64,000 nt of DNA from assembly GCF_016428855.1 (NCBI RefSeq), contig NZ_JAELTN010000001.1, forward strand, positions 1 to 64,000, read 5' to 3'. Below the pieces are notes generated by a model. That model searched no databases, was not told the origin of the DNA, and saw only the letters and a list, made by a program, of their open reading frames with translations. This document shows positions 33,946 through 41,611 of this stretch, piece after piece; within the stretch, counting starts at the first letter, position 1, and the number at the start of each line of letters is the position of its first letter. The position numbers were made by a program, and so were the translations under genes. Source of the stretch: Pedobacter sp. ASV28 (GTDB lineage Bacteria > Bacteroidota > Bacteroidia > Sphingobacteriales > Sphingobacteriaceae).

Positions 33946-34455
33946 ATGGGAATAAAAGCAAAAATAGCGCTCAAACAGCATGTCCTCTACCTTACAGGTG
34001 TGCTTCTTCTAAGCTGCATTGGTGTTTTTGCCCAAAAAATTGATACTGGAAAAATAACATTAAAGCCTAAGACCAAAGTTAGCAGCAGAATACCGCAAAT
34101 CAAAGCAAATATCCAACCCTACAAAGTCAATACTTATGGCTATGTCGTCTCTGAAAGTTCGGGCAGCAACCCTAGCAGCCACAAGAGTGGAAAAGGATTA
34201 ATAGTCTTAAAGGTTTACCCCAATCCGGTTGTTGAACAGCTCAATATCAATTTACGCTTAGAAAAAGAAAGCAACCTTTCCATTAAAATCAGTGACCTTC
34301 TAGGCAATGAGATCGTAACCTTGTCCAACGAAAGGGTTGGCCACGGCGAGCAAACCAAAACCTATAACATTCCTTCTAAATTAAATGCGGGCATTTATTT
34401 CCTGAAAATCGTTGCCAACGGCGAACAAGTGATTAAAAAAATATCGGTGCTGTAA
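33946..34455 (+). CDS. Small secreted protein with T9SS type A sorting domain
   Basis: A 169-residue secreted protein. The signal peptide ends GVFAQ (about residues 1-30). A basic, Ser-rich low-complexity stretch (about 31-85) links to the C-terminal sorting domain: VLKVYPNPVVEQLNINL, then ISDLLGNEIVTL, then LNAGIYFLKIVANGEQVIKK. This is the Por-secretion (TIGR04183) pattern with the YPNP start, GIYF strand and basic end. Nearly half of the mature protein is the export signal, leaving no recognisable enzymatic domain. It has its own promoter. It is not clearly linked to the FAH-like gene 30 bp downstream, which carries its own -7 box. Confidence 0.85.
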   Translation: MGIKAKIALKQHVLYLTGVLLLSCIGVFAQKIDTGKITLKPKTKVSSRIPQIKANIQPYKVNTYGYVVSESSGSNPSSHKSGKGLIVLKVYPNPVVEQLNINLRLEKESNLSIKISDLLGNEIVTLSNERVGHGEQTKTYNIPSKLNAGIYFLKIVANGEQVIKKISVL

Positions 34456-34473
34456 TTTGGCTATTTCTTTTGC

Positions 34474-34481
34474 TAATTTTG
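34474..34481 (+). promoter_or_regulatory. -7 box TAATTTTG of the FAH-family gene, leaderless layout
   Basis: Perfect TAnnTTTG ending 4 nt before the ATG at 34486. A TTTG lies 14 nt further upstream. Confidence 0.5.
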
Positions 34482-34485
34482 TGAC

Positions 34486-35097
34486 ATGAAAATTATTGCA
34501 ATCGGCAGAAACTATGCCGCACATGCCATTGAACTGAATAATGCCATTCCAACCAAACCCGTTATTTTCCTAAAACCGGATACCGCGATTTTAAAGGACA
34601 ATAAACCTTTTTACTTGCCCGATTTTTCGTCTGACATCCATTATGAATTAGAGGTTGTCTTAAAAATCTGCAAAGAGGGCAAACATATTGCCGAAAAGTT
34701 TGCCGCCAATTATTATGAAGAAATTGGTCTTGGTGTTGATTTCACCGCAAGGGACATACAGGCAGAACACAAGGAGAAAGGTTTACCCTGGGAGCTGGCA
34801 AAAGCCTTCGACCATTCTGCCGTGATCAGCAACTTTATACCCAAAAGTGAATTTAAAGACCTGTATGATTTAAGATTCGAGCTCCAGAAAAACGGTGAGC
34901 GTAAGCAAAACGGTCATACTGCAAACCTGTTATTTTCGTTTGAAAAGATAATTGCCTTTGTATCGAAATATATTACCCTAAAAAAAGGTGACCTTATTTT
35001 TACGGGAACCCCAGAAGGGGTTGGAAAAGTAGAACACGGCGATCGATTGGAAGCTTGGTTAGAAGGAAGACAATTACTAAACTTCGATATAAAATAA
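34486..35097 (+). CDS. Fumarylacetoacetate hydrolase-family protein
   Basis: A 203-residue enzyme of the FAH superfamily. Conserved parts: MKIIAIGRNYAAHAIELNN at the start, KPVIFLKPDTAI, HYELEVVLKICKEGKHI with the metal-binding Glu residues, LGVDFTARDIQAEHKEKGLPWELAK and DLIFTGTPEGVGKV (about residues 165-178). Members act on beta-diketo acids or decarboxylate oxaloacetate; many short ones of about 200 residues are acylpyruvate hydrolases or oxaloacetate decarboxylases. The substrate here is unknown. It is followed after 6 bp by the M23 peptidase gene. Confidence 0.87.
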   Translation: MKIIAIGRNYAAHAIELNNAIPTKPVIFLKPDTAILKDNKPFYLPDFSSDIHYELEVVLKICKEGKHIAEKFAANYYEEIGLGVDFTARDIQAEHKEKGLPWELAKAFDHSAVISNFIPKSEFKDLYDLRFELQKNGERKQNGHTANLLFSFEKIIAFVSKYITLKKGDLIFTGTPEGVGKVEHGDRLEAWLEGRQLLNFDIK

Positions 35098-35103
35098 TAT
35101 TTG

Positions 35104-36849
35104 ATGTATAATAATCTATCACGTTTAAGCTTTTACAAGCTTGGCCTATTATCCTTTACCCTTTTGTTTTTCTGTAAGGCCAATGCACAACAGATCTTCA
35201 GCAATTACGCTTATCCCTTAACCGACTTCAGGTCCCCGCTGGACATAGAACCTCCAGCATTAGCTGGTTCTTTCGGAGAGTTGAGGGCCAACCATTTTCA
35301 CTCTGGTATTGACTTCAGGACCAATCAAAGAACTGGCTATCCCGTGTATGCACCAGCTGATGGATTTATTTCAAGGCTAAGGGTCCAAAATAGTGGTTTT
35401 GGCCTAGCCTTATATATCAATCATCCAAATGGTTACACCACCGTTTATGGCCACCTTTCCAGATTCAACCCTAAAATTGCACAGATAGCCAAAAACATAC
35501 AGTACAAAAACAAATCTTATGAAATTGATGAATTTCCCTCCTCAGACCTCATACCGGTTAGAAAAGGAGAAGTGATAGCCTATACAGGCAATACCGGAAG
35601 TTCTGGCGGGCCCCATCTACATTTTGAAATCCGTGACAGCAAGACCGAGGCCACCATCAATCCTCAATTACTGGGTATTTCTATTCCTGACAATATTCCT
35701 CCTGTTATCCATGCCATGTACGTATATCGCCTTAATGGCAAGCCTTTTAATGAATATACACCCAAACAATATTTTCAGGTTACCGGTGGTAATGGCACTT
35801 ATAAACTCAACCAGGTTAATACCATACACTTAAATGGCGAAGTTGGTTTTGGCATCGTAACCAATGACAGGCATAATGGCGCTTCGGGAAATAATGGGGT
35901 CTATTCCATCGAACTCCAGGTAGATGGCAATACTGTCTACACTTCCGCGTTAGAGCGTTTTACGTTTGATAACAGTAAAGCGGTCAATTCACATGTTGAT
36001 TATCCTACATTACAACGTACAAAACAAAGTATCCAAAAGAGTTTTGTGGACCCAGGTAATCCCTTGCAGATCTATTTTAACTTAGTCAACAATGGCCACA
36101 TCATTTTCAATGACGACAAATTGCACCCCATAAAATATACCGTTACCGATGCAAAAGGAAATAAAAGCACCTTATCTTTTAATGTATTAGGAGATGCAAA
36201 GGCCATTATCAACACCCCCGAATTACCTGTAGGCACTATTTTTCCCTATAACAAACAGAATGAATTTACCACAGAAGATGTCAAAGTAATTTTACCTAAA
36301 GGCACATTATATAACGATCTAAATTTTGTCTATAAAAAATCTGGGAAACTGCAACAGAATGCCTTTTCAAATGTTCACCACATACAGAATAACCTTAGCC
36401 CCTTACACACAGGATTTGAAATATGGATCAAGCCCGATAGTACCTTAACCAAATTTCAAGACAAGGCACTCATTGTAAATATCAATCGTTCTTCACAAGG
36501 TGGATATTTTGAAAATGGATGGGTAAAGGCAAAGCCAAGAAACTTTGGCAGCTTCTTTATCGCCATTGATACCATTGCCCCCAGTATCACGCCTTTAAAT
36601 ATTGCTAATGGCAAAAACATGGCGGGAATCAGTAAAATGAACTTTAAAATAAGTGACGGCCTATCGGGCATCAAAAGTTTTAACGGTTATATAGACGGAA
36701 AATGGATTTTAATGGAATTTGACACCAAAACTGCGGCCTTATGGCATACTTTTGATGAAAGGACAACTACCGGAAAACATACTTTTGAGTTAGTTGTTGT
36801 TGACATGAAAGATAACGTTAAACGATATGCGATTGAATTTTATAGGTAG
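35104..36849 (+). CDS. M23-family (LytM-type) metallopeptidase
   Basis: A 581-residue secreted protein. The ATG at 35104 is preferred to a TTG one codon upstream. The signal peptide ends CKANAQQ. The LytM zinc peptidase occupies about residues 50-200: HFHSGIDFRTN supplies His and Asp (HxxxD), YTTVYGHLSRF follows, and the GPHLHFEIRDS HxH motif supplies the other ligands. The long C-terminal part (about 210-581) is beta-rich and lacks a known domain, though DGLSGIKSFNGYIDGKWIL resembles an Ig-like fold. It may cut peptidoglycan cross-links or act as an envelope factor. No sorting domain, so probably periplasmic. Confidence 0.87.
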   Translation: MYNNLSRLSFYKLGLLSFTLLFFCKANAQQIFSNYAYPLTDFRSPLDIEPPALAGSFGELRANHFHSGIDFRTNQRTGYPVYAPADGFISRLRVQNSGFGLALYINHPNGYTTVYGHLSRFNPKIAQIAKNIQYKNKSYEIDEFPSSDLIPVRKGEVIAYTGNTGSSGGPHLHFEIRDSKTEATINPQLLGISIPDNIPPVIHAMYVYRLNGKPFNEYTPKQYFQVTGGNGTYKLNQVNTIHLNGEVGFGIVTNDRHNGASGNNGVYSIELQVDGNTVYTSALERFTFDNSKAVNSHVDYPTLQRTKQSIQKSFVDPGNPLQIYFNLVNNGHIIFNDDKLHPIKYTVTDAKGNKSTLSFNVLGDAKAIINTPELPVGTIFPYNKQNEFTTEDVKVILPKGTLYNDLNFVYKKSGKLQQNAFSNVHHIQNNLSPLHTGFEIWIKPDSTLTKFQDKALIVNINRSSQGGYFENGWVKAKPRNFGSFFIAIDTIAPSITPLNIANGKNMAGISKMNFKISDGLSGIKSFNGYIDGKWILMEFDTKTAALWHTFDERTTTGKHTFELVVVDMKDNVKRYAIEFYR

Positions 36850-36917
36850 TTATTATCTATAGGTTTATTCAGCCATATCTTTTCATCATATTATTATTTA
36901 TTTAAATAACAAAAGCA

Positions 36918-37379
36918 ATGAGCGAATTAAAAGAAGGCGACAAAGCTCCATCATTTTCTGCCAAAGACCAAAATGGCAATAACGTTACCCTTGAACAATT
37001 TAAAGGGAAAAAGGTAGTCTTGTATTTCTATCCAAAAGATGACACTCCTGGATGTACGGCCGAAGCATGTGATTTTAGAGACAATTACCAGGGATTATTG
37101 GCCAAAGGTATAGAAGTATTAGGCGTAAGTGTTGACGATGAAAAATCTCACCAAAAATTCATCAATAAGCATAGCCTACCTTTTACCTTACTTGCAGACA
37201 CAGACCAAAAAATTGTAGAAGCCTATGGGGTTTGGGGAGAAAAGAACATGTACGGCAAAAAATATATGGGAACCCAACGTACTACTTTCATTATTGACGA
37301 GCAAGGGAACATCGCCCATATCATCAAAAAAGTAGATACCAAGAATGCTACCGAACAAGTTTTGTCCCTATTGAAATAA
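36918..37379 (+). CDS. bcp: Thioredoxin-dependent peroxiredoxin (Bcp/PrxQ)
   Basis: A 153-residue thiol peroxidase that reduces hydroperoxides. The active site DDTPGCTAEACDFRD (about residues 41-55) holds the peroxidatic Cys and the resolving Cys five residues later, as in atypical two-Cys BCP/PrxQ. KVVLYFYPKD precedes it. The Arg of the catalytic set is in YMGTQRTTFIIDEQG (about 120). It is cytoplasmic, with no signal peptide. It is transcribed alone or with the M23 gene (68-bp gap) and has a terminator after it. Confidence 0.95.
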   Translation: MSELKEGDKAPSFSAKDQNGNNVTLEQFKGKKVVLYFYPKDDTPGCTAEACDFRDNYQGLLAKGIEVLGVSVDDEKSHQKFINKHSLPFTLLADTDQKIVEAYGVWGEKNMYGKKYMGTQRTTFIIDEQGNIAHIIKKVDTKNATEQVLSLLK

Positions 37380-37384
37380 TTCGT

Positions 37385-37430
37385 AGCCCTTTCTGTGTTA
37401 AGCCGAAGGCTTCGCACAGAAAGGGCTTTT
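37385..37430. terminator. Terminator between bcp and the PorE-like gene
   Basis: AGCCCTTTCTGTG pairs perfectly with CACAGAAAGGGCT across a 17-nt loop and is followed by a short T run. It lies between convergent genes and may serve both. Confidence 0.75.
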
Positions 37431-37439
37431 AGGAGAGAA

Positions 37440-39419
37440 CTACTTAGCGGCCACCATGATTTGTTGGCTGGTAAAAGCGGCCAGTACAGGCGTTACCTTA
37501 ACTATTTTAAATTCGGTTCTACGGTTTAATTGATGTTGTGCCTCTGTACATTTAACACCATCAGCGCAAGCATTTAGCAATGCGGTCTCACCCTTGCCAA
37601 TTGCACTGAGCCTATCGGCATTTATGCCTTTATCCAATAAGTATTGCATGGCACTATTTGCTCTTTTATTGGACAATTCCATGTTATAGGCGGCCGTACC
37701 CCTTGAGTCGGTATGGGCAACCAATTCTAATTTCACATTAGGCATGCTCACCATAAACTGGTCTACCTTATTCAAATCACCTACTGCATCCTGTCTAATA
37801 TTCCATTTATTAAAATCATAATAAATATTGTTCAACCTAATGGTATAAGCTTCTTTAGAGCGTTCCAGCTCAAACCTGATATCATAAATAGTAGAAGCAT
37901 TCACACCCTTAGTTGAAATCTGGCCAGATTGACTGGTAAAATATTGTGCTGCATCACCCCTTACCACATAGTCGGTTTCTTTTTCCAGGTTGAAGGCAAA
38001 CTTTCCTTCAGAATCGGAGATCGCTTTTGTTTCACTTCCCTTATCTTTATTGAACAGAACAACTTCTATCCCCGACATTGGAACATTGGTCCCTTTTTCT
38101 ACTACCAAACCACTAACCGCATAAACCCTTTCTTTGGGAGCCGCCTTAATTCCAATAGTAAACCTGTAAATATCATCCAAACCAACACCTCCAACCCTAT
38201 TGCTAGACAGGTAGCCTGTTTTACAGTCTGCATTAAACAAAATGCCAAAGTCATCTTTTGGAGAATTAATTGGCGAACGCAAATTCTCTATATCCTTAAA
38301 GCTACCCTTCTCTCCTGTTGCAGAAAAAATATCCAATCCTCCCATACCAATATGCCCTTTGGAGGCAAAATAGAATTTTCCATCTTTTCTAACCGAAGGG
38401 AAAACCTCATCTTGTGGGGTATTAATCTGACTACCACAATTTTGTGGCTGGGACCAACTGCCATTACTTAATTTCTCGCTGTAATAAAGATCCATGCCCC
38501 CATAACCACCAGGCATATCGGAGGCAAAATATAGAATATTACCTCCAGGAGATAAGGCAGGGTGCAGCACAGAAAATTTACCTTCTGTATTAAAGGGCAA
38601 TTTATCTTTTACAGCCCATTCTCCATTCTTTTTAATGGCCAACAACAGGTATTGCTTGCCAGCTTCATTAGCATGCGATTTCTTGTTTGGCGACATCACC
38701 GCTCTGGTAAAAATCATGGTATCGAGTGTGGCATTTACTGCTGCAGGACCACTATGATATCCCGAATTAATACTGCTGTTCAGCAAGGATATTGCTCTCG
38801 ATGATTTTGAAGCACTGTATATTTTCAAATATGGATTACCTGTCCAACCGTAAACATCCTCTCCCTTTTTGTTCTTCTGCCATCTATCTGATATAAAAAG
38901 AATAGACTCTCCATAATAAGATGGACTAAAATCCGAATTTTCTGAATTCAGGCCTATTTCATTTTCTACCAAAGCACCTACATCTGGGTTTTCTGCCCAT
39001 ACTTTAGCCACTTTGCACATATTCGCCAGTTTCTCGCCTTCTTGAATTTTACCCTGGTTCTTCTCTCCCCAGATCAGAAAGTTAGTAGCAGCCTCCTCAA
39101 ATTTTCCATTTTGCTTAAGGGCCTCTGCCAAATACCTGTAGTTCTCTGACGATGCATTGGGATAAGTCAGCGTCTTCTTATACCAAAGCTCGGCCGCCTC
39201 TGTGTTGTTGATGAACCTATAACAATTGGCTATGCGCTCGGCCACCTCCATACTTGGATTGGACTGCATAATTTTTTCATAAATTTCCAATGCGTATTTA
39301 TAATCGAGCGACTTATACAGCTTGTCGGCATCTTTGATATCATCCGAAAAAAGTACAGATGGCACCAGATAGATAAAAAGGAAAGCAACGATGAACCTGG
39401 AAACTTTTTTAAAAGACAT
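37440..39419 (-). CDS. TPR / WD40-like propeller / CarboxypepD_reg / OmpA protein (PorE-like)
   Basis: A 659-residue secreted envelope protein. The signal peptide is hydrophobic (about residues 1-26) but lacks a lipobox Cys. Domains in order: TPR-like repeats (about 28-130), a PD40/WD40-like propeller (about 150-425; ILYFASDMPGGYGGMDLYYS and repeats such as KFYFASKGHIGMGGLDIFSA), a carboxypeptidase regulatory-like Ig domain (about 432-515) and an OmpA C-terminal peptidoglycan-binding domain (about 530-650; LVAHTDSRGTAAYNMELSNK RA). This is the order of PorE, which anchors the type IX secretion complex to peptidoglycan, but PorE itself is a lipoprotein. Last gene of the four-gene surface cassette, 10 bp after the PorP/SprF gene. 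Confidence 0.82.
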   Translation of the reverse strand: MSFKKVSRFIVAFLFIYLVPSVLFSDDIKDADKLYKSLDYKYALEIYEKIMQSNPSMEVAERIANCYRFINNTEAAELWYKKTLTYPNASSENYRYLAEALKQNGKFEEAATNFLIWGEKNQGKIQEGEKLANMCKVAKVWAENPDVGALVENEIGLNSENSDFSPSYYGESILFISDRWQKNKKGEDVYGWTGNPYLKIYSASKSSRAISLLNSSINSGYHSGPAAVNATLDTMIFTRAVMSPNKKSHANEAGKQYLLLAIKKNGEWAVKDKLPFNTEGKFSVLHPALSPGGNILYFASDMPGGYGGMDLYYSEKLSNGSWSQPQNCGSQINTPQDEVFPSVRKDGKFYFASKGHIGMGGLDIFSATGEKGSFKDIENLRSPINSPKDDFGILFNADCKTGYLSSNRVGGVGLDDIYRFTIGIKAAPKERVYAVSGLVVEKGTNVPMSGIEVVLFNKDKGSETKAISDSEGKFAFNLEKETDYVVRGDAAQYFTSQSGQISTKGVNASTIYDIRFELERSKEAYTIRLNNIYYDFNKWNIRQDAVGDLNKVDQFMVSMPNVKLELVAHTDSRGTAAYNMELSNKRANSAMQYLLDKGINADRLSAIGKGETALLNACADGVKCTEAQHQLNRRTEFKIVKVTPVLAAFTSQQIMVAAK

Positions 39420-39429
39420 AAACCCTGCG

Positions 39430-40407
39430 TTAGAAGTACCGCGGAGTAGTTAAAGCATTGTTTCTGTAATCTTTATTTCCTATGATAAAGCCAAGTGATA
39501 TTTCATGGCCACCACCAGAATACGAATTTAGATCCGATAAGCTATAGTCATAGGCATATCCTATCCTAAACTGCTTCGCAACAAAAACTTCAACTAATCC
39601 AACAAGCGAATTTTGTTGAAAAGTTGCACTTATGTTGGTGTTTTTTTTCCACATATCAACACCCATTCTATACGAAGCCCCGATCCACAATACATCCTTA
39701 AATAAAAAAGAGGCATTTATATCGAAATTTCCCATACTATTAGGGTCGTCACGCAGCATTAGAGAGGGTTTTACCTTCACATCTTCATTCACATCAAATA
39801 TGGCCCCAGTTGTTAAGAAGATGTGAGTAGCCGGTAAAATTACATACCTGGCTTTCGCATTATTTTTATTCAAAGCCGTGGTCAACAAATTATTGGCAGA
39901 CAGTCCTGCATAGAATCTTTCATTGCTAAAATAAATACCCAACCTCGCATCAGGAGAAACATGGGTCAACATTCCTGAAAAATTGGGATCCGTAGGATCG
40001 TTTATGATTGCTTTATCACTGTTTAAGGAAAATTGTACCGCCCCAACTCCCACGCCAAAACTCAACCTAGCTTTCTCTCCAATAGGCAAACGATAGGCGT
40101 AGTTACCCATTATAGCCGTTTGTCCTTGTATACCTACCCGATCGTTAAGGACAGACAAGCCTAGGCCCACATTTTTATTATGGAAAAATGCCCCATCAGC
40201 AATAAGCGATTGTGTATTGGGCGCTCCCTTAATTCCAACCCATTGATTTCTGCTCAGCAAACTGACATTGATATCTTCTTTATAACCAGCATAAGCAGGA
40301 TTAACGAGAAGATTATTAAACATATATTGGCTATAAGTTACTTCGTGCTGGGCAAAAACCAACAATGGAAAAAACGTAAACAGAAACTGAAGTAAAAGCT
40401 TTCTCAT
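39430..40407 (-). CDS. PorP/SprF-family outer-membrane protein
   Basis: A 325-residue protein with signal peptide MRKLLLQFLFTFFPLLVFAQ. The mature part begins HEVTYSQYMFNNLLVNPAYA, the defining PorP/SprF start, and continues with barrel strands such as NVGLGLSVLNDRVGIQGQT and FRIGYAYDYSLSDLNSYSGG, ending GGGHEISLGFIIG. Members are outer-membrane proteins that act with the type IX machine. SprF is required for export of SprB, a cargo with a type B sorting domain, and genomes often pair each type B cargo with its own SprF. Here the type B cargo gene is 4 bp upstream, which supports that pairing. Confidence 0.9.
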   Translation of the reverse strand: MRKLLLQFLFTFFPLLVFAQHEVTYSQYMFNNLLVNPAYAGYKEDINVSLLSRNQWVGIKGAPNTQSLIADGAFFHNKNVGLGLSVLNDRVGIQGQTAIMGNYAYRLPIGEKARLSFGVGVGAVQFSLNSDKAIINDPTDPNFSGMLTHVSPDARLGIYFSNERFYAGLSANNLLTTALNKNNAKARYVILPATHIFLTTGAIFDVNEDVKVKPSLMLRDDPNSMGNFDINASFLFKDVLWIGASYRMGVDMWKKNTNISATFQQNSLVGLVEVFVAKQFRIGYAYDYSLSDLNSYSGGGHEISLGFIIGNKDYRNNALTTPRYF

Positions 40408-40411
40408 ATCT

Positions 40412-41611
40412 TTAGTTTTTAACCATGGTCACTGCGCCTTTATAATATTTATCCACTCCATTTATATTAACCCTTAGTATATAGATATAGGTTCCCGAAG
40501 TTGCATTCTGCCCATCCCAAAAATTGGAGGAATTATAATTGTTCATCTTAAAAATCAGGTTCCCCGACCTATCAAAAATCTTAACGTCATTATTGGGATA
40601 GGAATCAATATTCTTCACTTCCCACTTATCGTTTTTACCATCGCCATCTGGCGAAAAGGCATTATATATTTCTAAAGGTATGGCATCGGTAATTTGCGCA
40701 AAGGCAATGGGTACAGCTTGTGCCAAGGGCAGGTTTGCATTACCATAGTTAAAAGATTTACTTAGCCATCCATTGACCATGACATTATCCGTTACCTTAA
40801 CCGAGCTTAGCTTATCCCAATTTTTATGATCCATCCAACTGGCAAGTCCCGTAAAAACATCACTGGTAACCGTCGAAAATATGGCCTGCACATCACTGCT
40901 TCCCGATAAACGCTTCAGGTTAAAATAATAGCCATCATGAATATTTGACACACTAGCTGTTTTGCTCAATCTGCTGTAGCCATCCAAACTTGGATCTCTG
41001 CCTGTCAGCGAAACAGCAAAAGCATTTGACTTTGCATCATTGGGAATAATATTTACAAACCTTAACATCCCTTTTCCCAAACCTAGGGGAAAAATGTAAT
41101 CTGCAGCAGCCTGTGTATGCCTCACAAAAGCACCATCAGTACCTGTATTAATGAACCCCCCTTTTAATTTTAACGAGGCCGGATCTGCATTCAAGAGCGT
41201 TAATCGATTAGATTGTGTTTGAAGTTCTATACCATAGATATCCAATAACAACCTGGCCTCAATGTTGGTCCGCATCACATACAAACCTGTGTTGTCAAAT
41301 ATCAGTTGGGGAAAAGTGGTGGTGCCTATTCCAGAAAGCTCGCCTGTATTTGCCCTAAAAATTACTTTTCCTGTAGAGGTATTATCAAATACCTTTGCAT
41401 TAGCATTATTATTGGTCCAATTTCCCAGCACAACCATCTCTCCATGGTTAAACACCGTTCCACTGTTATAAATAGCATGGTCACCTACATATAATAATCC
41501 TTTTTGCTCAACAGTAATAATCGCCCCATTGTTAACCAATTGCGCCCATAACTTGGCACAAAAAAGATGTAGCAACACCCACACTAATATATATGTTCGT
41601 TTAAACCTCAT
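40412..41611 (-). CDS. Secreted protein with T9SS type B (gliding-motility-associated) sorting domain
   Basis: A 399-residue secreted protein. The signal peptide ends KLWAQ. The body (about residues 25-310) is beta-rich with no known enzymatic domain; its repeats of the GNWTNNNANAKVF kind look like a right-handed beta-helix or adhesin fold. The C-terminal domain is type B (TIGR04131): NAFSPDGDGKNDKWEV (about 317-332), DVKIFDRSGNLIF and SGTYIYILRVN. Such domains direct export by T9SS together with a PorP/SprF partner and attach the protein to the cell surface. It shares one base (TAATG) with the stop of the collagen-like gene and is coupled to it. Confidence 0.87.
   Translation of the reverse strand: MRFKRTYILVWVLLHLFCAKLWAQLVNNGAIITVEQKGLLYVGDHAIYNSGTVFNHGEMVVLGNWTNNNANAKVFDNTSTGKVIFRANTGELSGIGTTTFPQLIFDNTGLYVMRTNIEARLLLDIYGIELQTQSNRLTLLNADPASLKLKGGFINTGTDGAFVRHTQAAADYIFPLGLGKGMLRFVNIIPNDAKSNAFAVSLTGRDPSLDGYSRLSKTASVSNIHDGYYFNLKRLSGSSDVQAIFSTVTSDVFTGLASWMDHKNWDKLSSVKVTDNVMVNGWLSKSFNYGNANLPLAQAVPIAFAQITDAIPLEIYNAFSPDGDGKNDKWEVKNIDSYPNNDVKIFDRSGNLIFKMNNYNSSNFWDGQNATSGTYIYILRVNINGVDKYYKGAVTMVKN

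Noticed and set aside
37929-38471. 180-codon plus-strand frame opposite the PorE-like gene
   Set aside because: Antisense to propeller-coding DNA; the composition is unusual (Cys/His/Phe-rich) and nothing supports expression.
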